Positions 27,492 through 37,175 of a DNA stretch of 64,000 nt are shown piece by piece. Below the pieces are notes generated by a model. The model was given only the letters and a program-made list of their open reading frames with translations, was not told the DNA's origin and searched no databases. Location of the stretch: NCBI RefSeq assembly GCF_013041605.1, contig NZ_JABEQC010000002.1, positions 310,001 through 374,000 on the forward strand, read 5' to 3'. Position 1 is the stretch's first letter. Each line of letters begins with the position of its first letter. The translations under genes and the position numbers were made by a program. Origin of the DNA: Vibrio plantisponsor (GTDB taxonomy: Bacteria > Pseudomonadota > Gammaproteobacteria > Enterobacterales > Vibrionaceae).

Positions 27492-27794
27492 ATGATTCAA
27501 CAAGTCATTGAGACTAAGCTGCAAGATACATTTCAACCCGATTATCTGCAGGTTGTGAATGAAAGCTATGTGCATAATGTGGCACCCGGCTCAGAGAGTC
27601 ACTTTAAAGTAGTGATTGTTACTTCGAGCTTTGAAGGGCAGCGTTTGATTATGCGTCACCGTCAAGTCAATCAGACTTTGTCGGAAGAGTTAAGCAACCA
27701 TATTCATGCTCTAGCGATACATACTTACACACCACAAGAGTGGGATGAGTTGAAGAAAAAAGCACCAGATAGTCCGATGTGCTTGGGGGGATAG
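27492..27794 (+). CDS. bolA: BolA family protein
   Basis: This 100-residue BolA has the class signature of the single-domain fold ([24 protein letters not shown]) and an invariant His ([18 protein letters not shown]) used with monothiol glutaredoxin to bind a [2Fe-2S] cluster. In E. coli BolA is a stress-induced morphogene. ATG 27492 has GAAGGGAG nine bases upstream, so the longer upstream frame is not used. It is divergent from rlmG and followed by a hairpin with T-run. Confidence 0.93.
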   Translation: MIQQVIETKLQDTFQPDYLQVVNESYVHNVAPGSESHFKVVIVTSSFEGQRLIMRHRQVNQTLSEELSNHIHALAIHTYTPQEWDELKKKAPDSPMCLGG

Positions 27795-27801
27795 TGATGA
27801 G

Positions 27802-27829
27802 ATAAGGGCTCATTAATTGCTCTTATTTT
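27802..27829 (+). terminator. Probable terminator of bolA
   Basis: ATAAGGGC (27802-27809) can pair with GCTCTTAT (27819-27826), one G-U included, around a 9-base loop, and is followed by TTTT. Confidence 0.55.
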
Positions 27830-27956
27830 GGATGATTGTTTAACAATTTTAAAACAGTCACCATTCTATAAAGGGGCTGAAAACAATTTTTTTCAAAAAA
27901 AATTGCAAAAAATAACCCTTATATTCAGGTGGTGAAAATAATTGTGCGACATATCA

Positions 27957-27971
27957 AAATAATGATTATTA
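27957..27971. promoter_or_regulatory. Fur-like box upstream of nqrA
   Basis: AATAATGATTATT is a perfect 6-1-6 palindrome. With one flanking base on each side it matches 12 of 14 defined positions of the Fur 7-1-7 pattern TGATAAT-N-ATTATCA. It sits about 85 bp upstream of the extended -10. Iron control of NQR, which contains iron cofactors, would make sense but is inferred. Confidence 0.4.
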
Positions 27972-28277
27972 ATGCGCCTTTTAAGCGAATTTGTGCCCAA
28001 ATAAAATCACGAATCTAGAGATCTTGAATGGCATCGTATTCGTAAAAGGTGCTAAACTACCGCCCTTGATAAATCTCATCTCAAATCTGTAATGTGATTT
28101 TTAAAAGTATGTTGCGCTTTTGGTGATTAAATAACCAAGGCGGACAGATATAATAATGTCGTGTCTAGAGACGGTTTAGTTTTGTCATTACACACTTCCT
28201 GTCGAAGTACGGATGACCACCGCCTCGAATTTGCGCAATGAATGAATCTTTTTCCCGATAAAGTAGTGCAAGTGCGT

Positions 28278-29618
28278 ATGATTACAATAAAAAAGGGTTT
28301 GGACCTTCCTATCGCAGGAACTCCTTCCCAGGTGATTAATGATGGCAAAGCCATCAACAAAGTCGCCTTGCTTGGCGAAGAGTACGTCGGCATGCGTCCT
28401 ACTATGCATGTTCGCGTAGGTGATGAAGTAAAGAAAGCTCAAGTTCTTTTTGAAGATAAGAAGAATCCGGGAGTGAAATTTACTTCGCCAGTCAGCGGTA
28501 AAGTTGTTGAAATTAATCGTGGTGCAAAACGTGTACTTCAATCTGTAGTGATTGAAGTTGCAGGTGATGACCAAGTGACGTTCGACAAGTTTGAAGCGAA
28601 TCAATTAAGCAGTCTTGACCGCGAAGCGGTGAAAACTCAATTGGTTGATTCTGGTCTTTGGACATCGCTGCGTACTCGTCCGTTCAGCAAGGTTCCTGCA
28701 GTTGATTCGACGACTAAGGCTATTTTTGTTACTGCCATGGATACTAATCCATTAGCAGCAGAGCCGACGGTTATCATCAACGACAATTCGGAAGCCTTCG
28801 TTGCTGGTCTTGATGTACTTTCAGCTTTGACTGACGGTAAAGTGTACGTTTGTAAAAAAGGTACTAGCTTACCACGCTCAACTCAGTCTAATGTTGAAGA
28901 ACATGTCTTTGACGGCCCTCACCCAGCAGGTTTAGCTGGTACACACATGCATTTCCTGCATCCTGTCAATGCAGAAAATGTGGCATGGTACATTAACTAC
29001 CAGGACGTTATCGCTGTCGGTAAATTGTTCCTTACTGGTGAGTTATACAGCGAGCGTGTTATTTCTCTTGCTGGCCCTGTCGTAAACAATCCTCGACTGA
29101 TTCGTACAGTGTTAGGTGCAAGCCTAGAGCAACTTACGGATAGCGAAATGATGCCTGGCGAAGTTCGCGTGATCTCTGGCTCAGTACTGACTGGTACTAA
29201 AGCTTCAGGTCCACACGCTTACTTAGGTCGTTACCATTTACAGGTTTCTGTTCTTCGCGAAGGTCGTGAAAAAGAACTGTTTGGTTGGGCTATGCCTGGT
29301 AAGAACAAGTTCTCTGTTACTCGCTCATTCTTGGGTCACTTATTCAAAGGTCAGTTGTTCAACATGACAACGACGACTAATGGTAGTGATCGCGCAATGG
29401 TGCCAATTGGTAACTATGAAAAAGTTATGCCGCTAGATATGGAGCCAACTCTGTTGCTTCGTGATCTGTGTGCTGGTGACGCTGATAGTGCAGTACGCCT
29501 TGGCGCACTAGAACTTGATGAAGAAGATCTAGCATTGTGTACCTTTGTATGTCCTGGTAAATACGAGTACGGTCCGTTACTTCGTGAATGCCTCGATAAG
29601 ATTGAGAAAGAAGGGTAA
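28278..29618 (+). CDS. nqrA: Na+-NQR subunit A
   Basis: NqrA is the cytoplasmic quinone-associated subunit of the Na+-pumping NADH:ubiquinone reductase. The 446-residue protein begins [18 protein letters not shown], matching Vibrio NqrA. The ATG at 28278 is preferred over an in-frame ATG 12 codons earlier on family start, although its ribosome binding site is weak. It is the first of six genes with gaps or overlaps of a few bases. Confidence 0.97.
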   Translation: MITIKKGLDLPIAGTPSQVINDGKAINKVALLGEEYVGMRPTMHVRVGDEVKKAQVLFEDKKNPGVKFTSPVSGKVVEINRGAKRVLQSVVIEVAGDDQVTFDKFEANQLSSLDREAVKTQLVDSGLWTSLRTRPFSKVPAVDSTTKAIFVTAMDTNPLAAEPTVIINDNSEAFVAGLDVLSALTDGKVYVCKKGTSLPRSTQSNVEEHVFDGPHPAGLAGTHMHFLHPVNAENVAWYINYQDVIAVGKLFLTGELYSERVISLAGPVVNNPRLIRTVLGASLEQLTDSEMMPGEVRVISGSVLTGTKASGPHAYLGRYHLQVSVLREGREKELFGWAMPGKNKFSVTRSFLGHLFKGQLFNMTTTTNGSDRAMVPIGNYEKVMPLDMEPTLLLRDLCAGDADSAVRLGALELDEEDLALCTFVCPGKYEYGPLLRECLDKIEKEG

Positions 29619-29623
29619 TTTTC

Positions 29624-30868
29624 ATGGGCCTTAAAAAGTTTCTTGAAGACATCGAGCATCACTTTGAACCAGGTGGTAAACACGAGAAATGGTTTGCTTT
29701 GTATGAAGCTGCTGCAACTCTGTTTTACACGCCGGGTCTTGTGACAAAGAGAGGCGCTCATGTCCGTGATAGCGTTGACTTAAAACGTATCATGATCATG
29801 GTTTGGTTAGCTGTGTTCCCAGCAATGTTCTGGGGTATGTATAACGCAGGTGGTCAAGCTATCTCTGCACTTCATCACTTGTACGCAAGTGATCAACTTG
29901 CAACCATCATTGATGGTAACTGGCATTACTGGCTGACTGAAATGCTAGGCGGCACTATGTCGTCTGATGCAGGTTGGGGCAGTAAAATGCTGTTGGGTGC
30001 AACATACTTCCTTCCAATCTACGCAACAGTATTTATTGTTGGTGGTTTCTGGGAAGTGTTGTTCTGTATGGTGCGTAAGCACGAAGTTAACGAAGGTTTC
30101 TTTGTAACTTCGATTCTTTTCGCATTGATCGTTCCACCAACTCTACCTCTATGGCAAGCAGCGCTAGGTATTACCTTCGGTGTTGTTGTGGCGAAAGAAG
30201 TATTTGGTGGTACTGGTCGTAACTTCCTAAACCCAGCTCTAGCAGGTCGTGCATTCCTATTCTTTGCATACCCAGCTCAAATCTCTGGTGATTTAGTGTG
30301 GACCGCTGCGGACGGTTTCTCAGGCGCAACTGCTCTTAGTCAATGGACTCAAGGTGGTAGCGGTGCTCTGATGAACGCTGCAACAGGTGAAGCAATCACT
30401 TGGATGGATGCATTCATTGGTAATATCCCAGGTTCAATTGGTGAAGTGTCTACGCTTGCTCTAGCAATCGGTGCGGCATTCATCGTTTACATGGGTATTG
30501 CTTCATGGCGCATTATCGCTGGTGTGATGATCGGTATGATTGCTCTTTCTACGTTGTTCAACGTGATTGGTTCTGAAACCAACATGATGTTCAACATGCC
30601 TTGGCATTGGCACCTAGTTCTAGGTGGCTTCGCATTCGGTATGTTCTTCATGGCAACGGACCCAGTATCAGCGTCGTTTACAGATAAAGGTAAGTGGGCA
30701 TACGGTATTTTGATTGGTGCTATGTGTGTACTAATCCGTGTGGTTAACCCAGCGTACCCAGAAGGCATGATGCTAGCGATTCTATTCGCTAACCTGTTTG
30801 CTCCTCTGTTCGACCATGTTGTGGTAGAGAAAAACATCAAGCGGAGATTATCGCGCTATGGCAAGTAA
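29624..30868 (+). CDS. nqrB: Na+-NQR subunit B
   Basis: NqrB is a 414-residue integral membrane subunit with about ten helices that holds covalent FMN, riboflavin and the inhibitor-sensitive quinone site. The flavinylation motif SGAT is at residues 233-236, so FMN is attached by ApbE to Thr236, the same number as in V. cholerae. The [17 protein letters not shown] segment is the hallmark of the NqrB/RnfD family. Its end overlaps nqrC by eleven bases. Confidence 0.98.
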   Translation: MGLKKFLEDIEHHFEPGGKHEKWFALYEAAATLFYTPGLVTKRGAHVRDSVDLKRIMIMVWLAVFPAMFWGMYNAGGQAISALHHLYASDQLATIIDGNWHYWLTEMLGGTMSSDAGWGSKMLLGATYFLPIYATVFIVGGFWEVLFCMVRKHEVNEGFFVTSILFALIVPPTLPLWQAALGITFGVVVAKEVFGGTGRNFLNPALAGRAFLFFAYPAQISGDLVWTAADGFSGATALSQWTQGGSGALMNAATGEAITWMDAFIGNIPGSIGEVSTLALAIGAAFIVYMGIASWRIIAGVMIGMIALSTLFNVIGSETNMMFNMPWHWHLVLGGFAFGMFFMATDPVSASFTDKGKWAYGILIGAMCVLIRVVNPAYPEGMMLAILFANLFAPLFDHVVVEKNIKRRLSRYGK

Positions 30869-31625
30869 TAACGATAGCATTAAGAAAACGCTGTTTGTTG
30901 TTATCGCATTGAGCCTAGTGTGCTCAATCATCGTATCGACAGCGGCTGTTGGCCTGCGAGACAAGCAAAAAGCGAATGCTGTGCTTGATAAGCAAAGCAA
31001 GATCGTTCAAGTAGCAGGTATCACTGAGCAAGGTAAGGTTCCTGAATTGTACTCTAAGTACATCGAACCTCGTCTAGTTGACCTAAATACTGGTGATTTT
31101 ATTGACGGTAATGCAGCAACTTTTGACCAGCGTAAAGCAGCAAAAGATAATGCAACTTCAGTTAAACTTTCATCAGAGCAAGACGTAGCGAAGATTATTC
31201 GTCGCTCAAACACAGGTATCGTTTATCTTGTTAAAGATGGCGACCAAGTGTCTAAAGTAATTTTACCAATTCACGGTAACGGCCTATGGTCTATGATGTA
31301 CGCATTCGTTGCGGTTGAAACTGATGGTAATACAGTTTCTGGCATCACTTACTATGAACAAGGCGAAACTCCTGGATTGGGTGGTGAAGTTGAAAACCCT
31401 AACTGGCGTGCTCAATTTGTAGGTAAGAAACTGTTCGATGAGAACCATAAACCTGCAATTAAAGTTGTAAAAGGTGGCGCACCACAAGGTTCTGAGCATG
31501 GTGTTGATGCTCTTTCAGGTGCAACGCTAACCAGTAATGGTGTTCAACATACATTTGACTTCTGGTTAGGTGATATGGGCTTTGGTCCTTTCCTAGCAAA
31601 AGTTCGTGACGGAGGTCTTAACTAA
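30858..31625 (+). CDS. nqrC: Na+-NQR subunit C
   Basis: NqrC is a 255-residue subunit with one N-terminal membrane helix (about 10-30) and a periplasmic FMN domain. The flavinylation motif SGAT lies at 220-223 ([12 protein letters not shown]), placing FMN on Thr223. It carries electrons between NqrD/E iron and NqrB FMN. It overlaps nqrB by eleven bases and nqrD by one (TAATG). Confidence 0.97.
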   Translation: MASNNDSIKKTLFVVIALSLVCSIIVSTAAVGLRDKQKANAVLDKQSKIVQVAGITEQGKVPELYSKYIEPRLVDLNTGDFIDGNAATFDQRKAAKDNATSVKLSSEQDVAKIIRRSNTGIVYLVKDGDQVSKVILPIHGNGLWSMMYAFVAVETDGNTVSGITYYEQGETPGLGGEVENPNWRAQFVGKKLFDENHKPAIKVVKGGAPQGSEHGVDALSGATLTSNGVQHTFDFWLGDMGFGPFLAKVRDGGLN

Positions 31626-32257
31626 TGTCTAGCGCAAAAGATCTTAAAAAGAGCATTCTAGCGCCAGTGTTGGATAACAACCCAATCGCGCTACAAGTTC
31701 TTGGTGTATGTTCTGCTCTAGCAGTGACTACCAAACTAGAGACGGCTTTCGTTATGACTCTTGCAGTAACGTTTGTAACTGCATTGTCGAACTTCTTCGT
31801 TTCACTAATCCGTAACCACATTCCAAGCAGCGTACGTATCATCGTTCAGATGGCTGTTATCGCATCTTTGGTAATCGTGGTAGACCAAATTCTGAAAGCA
31901 TATCTATACGATATATCTAAACAGCTTTCAGTATTCGTTGGCCTTATCATTACGAACTGTATCGTAATGGGTCGTGCAGAAGCATTTGCAATGAAGTCTG
32001 CCCCAATCCCGTCTTTCATCGATGGTATTGGTAACGGTCTAGGTTACGGTTTCGTACTTATCAGTGTTGGTTTCTTCCGTGAGCTTCTAGGTTCTGGCAA
32101 GCTATTTGGTATGGAAGTACTGCCTCTTATTAAAGATGGCGGTTGGTACCAGCCAAACGGTTTGATGCTATTAGCACCTTCTGCATTCTTCCTGATCGGA
32201 TTTATGATTTGGGCGATTCGTACCTTCAAGCCTGAACAAGTAGAAGCGAAGGAGTAA
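31625..32257 (+). CDS. nqrD: Na+-NQR subunit D
   Basis: NqrD is a 210-residue, six-helix membrane subunit related to RnfE. With NqrE it forms an inverted-repeat pair binding an intramembrane iron centre through conserved Cys residues; here one is in GVCSALAV and another in [11 protein letters not shown]. It starts on the last base of the nqrC stop and precedes nqrE by seven bases. Confidence 0.97.
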   Translation: MSSAKDLKKSILAPVLDNNPIALQVLGVCSALAVTTKLETAFVMTLAVTFVTALSNFFVSLIRNHIPSSVRIIVQMAVIASLVIVVDQILKAYLYDISKQLSVFVGLIITNCIVMGRAEAFAMKSAPIPSFIDGIGNGLGYGFVLISVGFFRELLGSGKLFGMEVLPLIKDGGWYQPNGLMLLAPSAFFLIGFMIWAIRTFKPEQVEAKE

Positions 32258-32264
32258 GGTTGTC

Positions 32265-32861
32265 ATGGAACATTATATTAGTTTGCTGGTGAAATCGATT
32301 TTCATCGAGAACATGGCACTGTCTTTCTTCTTGGGTATGTGTACCTTCTTGGCGGTATCGAAGAAAGTTAAGACATCATTTGGTCTAGGTATTGCGGTAA
32401 CAGTGGTATTAACCATTTCTGTTCCTGTGAACAACCTAGTTTACAACCTCGTTCTTAAACCAGATGCGCTTGCTGAAGGTGTGGATTTAAGTTTCCTTAA
32501 CTTCATTACCTTTATCGGTGTAATCGCTGCATTAGTACAGATTCTAGAAATGATCTTAGACCGTTTCTTCCCACCTCTGTACAACGCGTTAGGTATCTTC
32601 CTACCACTGATCACAGTTAACTGTGCAATCTTTGGTGGTGTATCTTTCATGGTTCAGCGTGATTACAACTTCGGAGAGTCTGTAGTATACGGTTTCGGTT
32701 CAGGTTTGGGCTGGATGCTAGCTATCGTCGCTCTTGCAGGTATCCGTGAGAAAATGAAGTATTCAGATGTGCCTCCAGGTCTTCGTGGTCTAGGTATTAC
32801 CTTTATCACTGCTGGTCTAATGGCGCTTGGCTTTATGTCATTCTCTGGTGTTCAACTGTAA
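32265..32861 (+). CDS. nqrE: Na+-NQR subunit E
   Basis: NqrE is a 198-residue, six-helix partner of NqrD related to RnfA. Cys residues in [10 protein letters not shown] and TVNCAIFGG match the iron-ligand positions shared with NqrD in inverted topology. [13 protein letters not shown] is the expected C-terminus. It lies 33 bp before nqrF in the same operon. Confidence 0.97.
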   Translation: MEHYISLLVKSIFIENMALSFFLGMCTFLAVSKKVKTSFGLGIAVTVVLTISVPVNNLVYNLVLKPDALAEGVDLSFLNFITFIGVIAALVQILEMILDRFFPPLYNALGIFLPLITVNCAIFGGVSFMVQRDYNFGESVVYGFGSGLGWMLAIVALAGIREKMKYSDVPPGLRGLGITFITAGLMALGFMSFSGVQL

Positions 32862-32894
32862 GACGGGTAAACCGCAACAATTAAGGAATAGTCA

Positions 32895-34118
32895 ATGGAC
32901 ATTATTCTTGGTGTAGTGATGTTTACTCTGATTGTTCTAGCGCTAGTTCTAGTGATTCTTTTCGCTAAATCTAAGCTAGTACCAACAGGTGACATTACAA
33001 TCTCAATCAATGGCGATGCAGACAAATCGATCGTTACTTCTCCAGGCGGCAAGCTTCTTGGCGCTTTGGCGAGTTCTGGCGTATTCGTGTCATCGGCATG
33101 TGGTGGCGGTGGCTCTTGTGGTCAGTGTCGCGTAAAAATTAAATCTGGCGGTGGTGATATTCTACCGACTGAGCTTGACCATATTACTAAAGGTGAAGCT
33201 CGTGAAGGTGAGCGTCTAGCATGTCAGGTTGCAGTGAAAACTGACATGGAGATCGAACTTCCAGAAGAGATCTTCGGTGTTAAGAAGTGGGAATGTACGG
33301 TTATCTCTAACGATAACAAAGCGACATTCATCAAAGAGCTTAAGCTACAAATTCCAGATGGCGAATCAGTACCTTTCCGTGCTGGTGGTTACATCCAGAT
33401 TGAAGCTCCTGCTCACCACGTTAAATACGCGGATTACGATGTGCCTGAAGAGTACCGTGGCGACTGGGACAAGTTTAACCTGTTCCGCTACGAGTCTAAG
33501 GTAGATGAAGATATCATTCGTGCATACTCTATGGCGAACTACCCTGAAGAGTTCGGCATTATTATGCTAAACGTACGTATCGCGACTCCGCCGCCAAACA
33601 ATCCAAACGTACCACCGGGTCAAATGTCTTCGTACATTTGGTCTCTAAAAGCTGGTGATAAATGTACGATTTCTGGTCCATTTGGTGAGTTCTTCGCGAA
33701 AGATACAGATGCTGAAATGGTGTTTGTGGGTGGTGGTGCTGGTATGGCTCCAATGCGTTCACACATCTTCGATCAGCTAAAACGTCTGAAATCCAAGCGT
33801 AAGATGTCTTACTGGTACGGTGCTCGTTCTAAGCGTGAAATGTTCTACGTGGAAGACTTTGACGGCCTAGCGGCTGAAAATGACAACTTCGTATGGCATT
33901 GTGCGCTATCTGACCCGCAACCAGAAGATAACTGGGATGGTTACACAGGCTTCATCCACAACGTATTGTATGAAAACTATCTGAAGGATCACGAAGCTCC
34001 TGAAGATTGTGAATACTACATGTGTGGTCCACCGATGATGAACGCAGCTGTTATCGGCATGCTGAAAGATCTTGGTGTAGAAGATGAAAACATCTTGTTG
34101 GATGACTTCGGTGGTTAA
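32895..34118 (+). CDS. nqrF: Na+-NQR subunit F, NADH dehydrogenase
   Basis: NqrF is the NADH-oxidising entry subunit: one N-terminal helix, a [2Fe-2S] ferredoxin domain and a FAD/NADH reductase domain. Cluster ligands are Cys69, 75, 78 and 110 ([10 protein letters not shown], then ERLAC). FAD binding is shown by RAYSMAN, NADH binding by VGGGAGMAP and CGPPMMNAA near the end. It has 407 residues, as in the family. It is the last structural subunit and is followed by a strong terminator before apbE. Confidence 0.98.
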   Translation: MDIILGVVMFTLIVLALVLVILFAKSKLVPTGDITISINGDADKSIVTSPGGKLLGALASSGVFVSSACGGGGSCGQCRVKIKSGGGDILPTELDHITKGEAREGERLACQVAVKTDMEIELPEEIFGVKKWECTVISNDNKATFIKELKLQIPDGESVPFRAGGYIQIEAPAHHVKYADYDVPEEYRGDWDKFNLFRYESKVDEDIIRAYSMANYPEEFGIIMLNVRIATPPPNNPNVPPGQMSSYIWSLKAGDKCTISGPFGEFFAKDTDAEMVFVGGGAGMAPMRSHIFDQLKRLKSKRKMSYWYGARSKREMFYVEDFDGLAAENDNFVWHCALSDPQPEDNWDGYTGFIHNVLYENYLKDHEAPEDCEYYMCGPPMMNAAVIGMLKDLGVEDENILLDDFGG

Positions 34119-34140
34119 TCTCCGCTAAGCGTCTGATTTA

Positions 34141-34174
34141 ATGGCTGACTCATTTGAGTCAGCCATAATTTTTT
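34141..34174 (+). terminator. Rho-independent terminator of nqrABCDEF
   Basis: ATGGCTGACTC (34141-34151) and GAGTCAGCCAT (34156-34166) form an 11-bp stem with loop ATTT, followed by AATTTTTTG. apbE downstream therefore depends on readthrough or its own promoter. Confidence 0.88.
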
Positions 34175-34182
34175 GAAGTTTG

Positions 34183-34254
34183 TATAGAGAATCTCGTAAG
34201 GTTTATGTGCTTAATAACACATGGATTCTCTATATCTACTTATCTCTATAGGAG
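34183..34254 (+). promoter_or_regulatory. apbE leader with alternative stem-loops
   Basis: TATAGAGAATC (34183-34193) is the exact complement of GATTCTCTATA (34224-34234), enclosing a smaller ATGTG/CACAT stem (34205-34209 and 34218-34222). The first eight bases TATAGAGA can instead pair with a second copy of TCTCTATA (34243-34250) that abuts the GGAG ribosome binding site (34251-34254). The two pairings are mutually exclusive. No match to a known riboswitch was recognised. Confidence 0.45.
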
Positions 34255-34261
34255 TAAACAA

Positions 34262-35269
34262 GTGAAAACTTGGCTTGTTGCATTAGCTTCTTTATTGCTT
34301 TTAGCTGGTTGTGAAAAACCAGTCGAGCAAGTTCATTTAAGCGGCCCAACGATGGGCACCACATACAACATTAAGTATCTTCAACAAGATGGTATTCCGT
34401 CTTCTGAAGACTTGCACAAAGAGATCGACCGCTTACTTGAAGAAGTAAACGACCAGATGTCAACGTACCGTAAAACGTCAGAGCTTAGCCGTTTTAACCA
34501 GTTTCAAGAGACAACTCCGTTTGAAGTTTCACCTCAGACAGCAACTGTGGTGCGTGAAGCGATTCGTCTTAATGGCGTGACCCTAGGTGCTCTTGATGTC
34601 ACTGTTGGTCCATTGGTTAACTTATGGGGATTTGGCCCAGAAGCGCGTCCTGAAGTGGTTCCTACCGATGAAGAGCTAGCTGAGCGTAAAGCGAACATCG
34701 GTATTGAGCATTTGAGTGTTGAAGGCAACATGCTGAGTAAAGACCTTCCTCATTTGTACGTTGACCTTTCGACAATTGCCAAAGGTTGGGGTGTGGATGT
34801 GGTTGCTGACTATATTGAATCTCAGGGTGTTGCGAATTACATGGTGGAAGTCGGTGGCGAAATCCGATTGAAAGGTGTCAATCGTGAAGGTGTTGGCTGG
34901 CGTATCGCGGTAGAAAAACCGACAGTGGATGAACGCACGATTCAAGAGGTCATCGAACCGGGTGACTATGCGATTGCTACTTCTGGTGACTATCGTAACT
35001 ACTTTGAGCGTGATGGTGTGCGTTACTCGCATATTATTAATCCTCAAACAGGTCGCCCAATTAACAACCGTGTTGTATCGGTAACTGTATTAGATAAATC
35101 CTGTATGACAGCGGATGGTCTTGCAACGGGGTTAATGGTGCTAGGCGAAGTCAAAGGCATTGAGATAGCAGAGCAAAATAACATTCCTGTGTTTATGATT
35201 GTGAAAACGGATGACGGTTTTGAAGAAGTCTTCTCAAGCGCATTCAAACCATTCTTAAACCGCAAATAG
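34262..35269 (+). CDS. apbE: FAD:protein FMN transferase ApbE
   Basis: ApbE uses FAD as donor to attach FMN through a phosphodiester to Thr in SGAT motifs, here the sites in NqrB and NqrC. The 335-residue lipoprotein starts at GTG 34262, placed by AGGAG seven bases upstream and by the signal peptide MKTWLVALASLLLLAGC, with Cys at residue 17. Family motifs include GPTMGTTYNI, VDLSTIAKGWGVD, VEVGGEIR and the late SHIINPQTGRPI. It acts on the periplasmic face. It sits behind the nqrF terminator and 19 bp before nqrM. Confidence 0.96.
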   Translation: MKTWLVALASLLLLAGCEKPVEQVHLSGPTMGTTYNIKYLQQDGIPSSEDLHKEIDRLLEEVNDQMSTYRKTSELSRFNQFQETTPFEVSPQTATVVREAIRLNGVTLGALDVTVGPLVNLWGFGPEARPEVVPTDEELAERKANIGIEHLSVEGNMLSKDLPHLYVDLSTIAKGWGVDVVADYIESQGVANYMVEVGGEIRLKGVNREGVGWRIAVEKPTVDERTIQEVIEPGDYAIATSGDYRNYFERDGVRYSHIINPQTGRPINNRVVSVTVLDKSCMTADGLATGLMVLGEVKGIEIAEQNNIPVFMIVKTDDGFEEVFSSAFKPFLNRK

Positions 35270-35288
35270 CAGAAGTGAGTTTGTCATT

Positions 35289-35522
35289 ATGAGTACGTTT
35301 CTGATTACTTTCGGCGTCTTTCTGGCTGTTATCGCAGCAATGGCGGTCGGCTATATTTTCCAGAAAAAAGTCGTCAAAGGCAGCTGTGGTGGTTTAGGTG
35401 CAGTTGGCATTGAGAAAGTGTGTAATTGTCCTGAGCCATGTGACGCACGCAAAAAGCGAGAAGCTCGTGAAGCTGCAAGAGCTGAGAAATTGGCTGCTTG
35501 GGAAAAAGACCGCATCGCGTAA
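35289..35522 (+). CDS. nqrM: Na+-NQR maturation protein NqrM
   Basis: NqrM (DUF539) is a 77-residue protein required for assembly of active Na+-NQR, thought to deliver iron to the NqrD/E site. It has one N-terminal helix (about 4-24) and four Cys (GSCGGLG, then KVCNCPEPC), followed by a charged Ala/Arg/Lys tail. It is cotranscribed with apbE and ends at a strong terminator. Confidence 0.93.
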   Translation: MSTFLITFGVFLAVIAAMAVGYIFQKKVVKGSCGGLGAVGIEKVCNCPEPCDARKKREAREAARAEKLAAWEKDRIA

Positions 35523-35542
35523 ACGTGTCAGCAGTTTTGAAT

Positions 35543-35580
35543 AAAAAAGGGTTCTATCGTTAGATAGAACCCTTTTTGTT
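35543..35580 (+). terminator. Rho-independent terminator of apbE-nqrM
   Basis: AAAAAGGGTTCTATC (35544-35558) and GATAGAACCCTTTTT (35563-35577) form a 15-bp stem with loop GTTA. It is symmetric enough to act in both directions. Confidence 0.9.
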
Positions 35581-35619
35581 TGAGTATGGTCTGAGGCATT
35601 AGATAACAGGCGTTAGATT

Positions 35620-35808
35620 TTAGGCGCTAACCAGTTGGTTTCGCCCACCTTCTTTGGCATTGTAAGGACGCATATCCGCGACTTTTATCTGCTCATCAAG
35701 GGTACCTTTCATGGATTTGGCACCGCTACTGATGGTGTATTTGATCACTTTGCCTTGATTGAAATCGATGCCGAGGGGGCCTTTTATACATGAGAACAGA
35801 ATTGGCAT
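35620..35808 (-). CDS. Hypothetical 62-residue protein
   Basis: This minus-strand frame (MPILFSCIKGPLGIDF ... GGRNQLVSA) lies in the otherwise empty spacer of about 400 bp between nqrM and dinB. Its composition looks protein-like, and the bases of its frame are less AT-rich than the flanking spacer. I recognise no family and see no good ribosome binding site. It may be a short real gene, or the 3' remnant of one, since an internal Met (MKGTLDEQIK) could also start it. The nqrM terminator downstream could serve it too. Confidence 0.35.
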   Translation of the reverse strand: MPILFSCIKGPLGIDFNQGKVIKYTISSGAKSMKGTLDEQIKVADMRPYNAKEGGRNQLVSA

Positions 35809-35892
35809 ATGTAGGAATAAGATGATTATGTGTCGGTATTTTGTCAGGGTAAGAAAGTTGTTTTCGTTTTGCTTAAATTGGTTCTACAATAA

Positions 35893-35908
35893 CTGTATTT
35901 ATGTACAG
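35893..35908. promoter_or_regulatory. LexA (SOS) box of dinB
   Basis: CTGTATTTATGTACAG fits the gammaproteobacterial LexA pattern CTG-N10-CAG with an AT-rich core. It lies 14 bp upstream of the dinB start, so dinB should be repressed by LexA and induced by DNA damage. Confidence 0.85.
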
Positions 35909-35922
35909 TTGTCTGGTGGCGT

Positions 35923-36990
35923 GTGGAACAAGAATCGACGAGAAAAATCATTCATATTGATATGGATTGTTTTTATGCCGCAGTAGAGATGCGTGATAAC
36001 CCGCAATATCGCGGCAGGCCGCTAGCTGTCGGTGGGCATGAGAAACAAAGAGGGGTTCTGAGTACCTGTAATTATGAGGCGCGCAAATTTGGCGTCCGTT
36101 CTGCTATGCCAACGGCTCAAGCTTTGAAGTTGTGTCCTCAGCTCTTGGTGGTGCCCGGTAGAATGTCGGTATATAAAGATGTATCACGTAAAATTCACGC
36201 CATTTTCCAGCGCTATACCTCAATCATTGAACCGCTATCCTTAGATGAAGCTTTTCTGGATGTTACCGATGTCGAACTCTGCCATGGAAGTGCCACGTTG
36301 ATCGCTCAGGCAATTCGCAGAGACATTTGGAATGAGCTTGAACTCACGGCATCAGCGGGAGTCGCGCCGATAAAATTCTTGGCTAAAGTCGCTTCTGATA
36401 TCAATAAACCTAACGGTCAGTTTGTGGTTACGCCGGAAGAGGTGCAATCTACCGTTGATAAGTTGCCGTTAGAGAAAATTCCCGGAGTCGGGAAGGTGAG
36501 TTTAGAAAAGCTCCATCAAGCTGGCTTTTTTCTTTGTGAAGATATCAAGAACAGTGACTACCGTGAGTTACTGAGAAAGTTTGGCCGCTTAGGTGCATCG
36601 TTATGGAAAAAGAGTCATGGGATTGATAATCGGGAAGTGGTAGTAGAACGAGAGCGCAAGTCTGTAGGGGTAGAGCGTACTTTCAGTCAGAATATTTCGA
36701 CATATGAAGAGTGTTGGCAAGTCATCGAAGGGAAGCTGTTTCCTGAGCTCGATATTCGCTTATCAAAAGCGAGTCCGGATAAAGCGATCATTAAACAGGG
36801 GATTAAGGTAAAGTTCGCAGATTTTCAGCTTACGACCATAGAACATATTCACCCGCAGTTGGAGCTGGATGATTTCAGGCAGTTACTCAGTGATGTTCTC
36901 AAACGTCAGAAAGGACGAGAGATCCGCTTGTTGGGGCTGTCTGTGATGTTAAAACCAGAAGAACAATCTAAACAGCTCAGTTTCTTTTAA
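35923..36990 (+). CDS. dinB: DNA polymerase IV DinB
   Basis: DinB is an error-prone Y-family polymerase used in translesion synthesis. The 355-residue protein has the catalytic motifs HIDMDCFYAAVE (Asp ligand) and LSLDEAFLDVT (Asp-Glu), a helix-hairpin-helix (KIPGVGKVSLEKL) and a little-finger domain. It ends KQLSFF, resembling a beta-clamp binding motif. The GTG at 35923 is the apparent start; no ATG lies close upstream in frame. The LexA box upstream implies SOS control. Confidence 0.95.
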   Translation: MEQESTRKIIHIDMDCFYAAVEMRDNPQYRGRPLAVGGHEKQRGVLSTCNYEARKFGVRSAMPTAQALKLCPQLLVVPGRMSVYKDVSRKIHAIFQRYTSIIEPLSLDEAFLDVTDVELCHGSATLIAQAIRRDIWNELELTASAGVAPIKFLAKVASDINKPNGQFVVTPEEVQSTVDKLPLEKIPGVGKVSLEKLHQAGFFLCEDIKNSDYRELLRKFGRLGASLWKKSHGIDNREVVVERERKSVGVERTFSQNISTYEECWQVIEGKLFPELDIRLSKASPDKAIIKQGIKVKFADFQLTTIEHIHPQLELDDFRQLLSDVLKRQKGREIRLLGLSVMLKPEEQSKQLSFF

Positions 36991-37175
36991 GCTTTTTTCT
37001 ATAGCTTGATTTAGCTTAAGATACGCGAGTATTTAAGCGTTCCATTTACTCTAAATCTGCAACGGCAAGCTCTTTGGGCATAATAACTGACACGGCATTA
37101 ACGTATCACTAATCAACATTCGATATTGTTAAGCAAAATTTAATTTCTAAAGGTCACAAGACCTGAGAGACAGGT

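Larger units (their letters stand above)
27795..28277 (+). promoter_or_regulatory. Upstream region of the nqr operon
   Basis: This 483-bp gap contains the bolA terminator, a T7/A8 inverted tract (27884-27905) likely to bend DNA, a Fur-like palindrome (27957-27971) and an extended -10 (TGCTAAACT, 28050-28058) followed by ACCGCCC, giving a leader of about 210 nt if used. I saw no convincing -35 at 16-18 bp, as expected for an extended -10. No coding frame is supportable. Confidence 0.5.

Noticed and set aside
34183..34262. FMN riboswitch in front of apbE
   Set aside because: The conserved RFN multi-branched core is not present; only two simple stems are seen.
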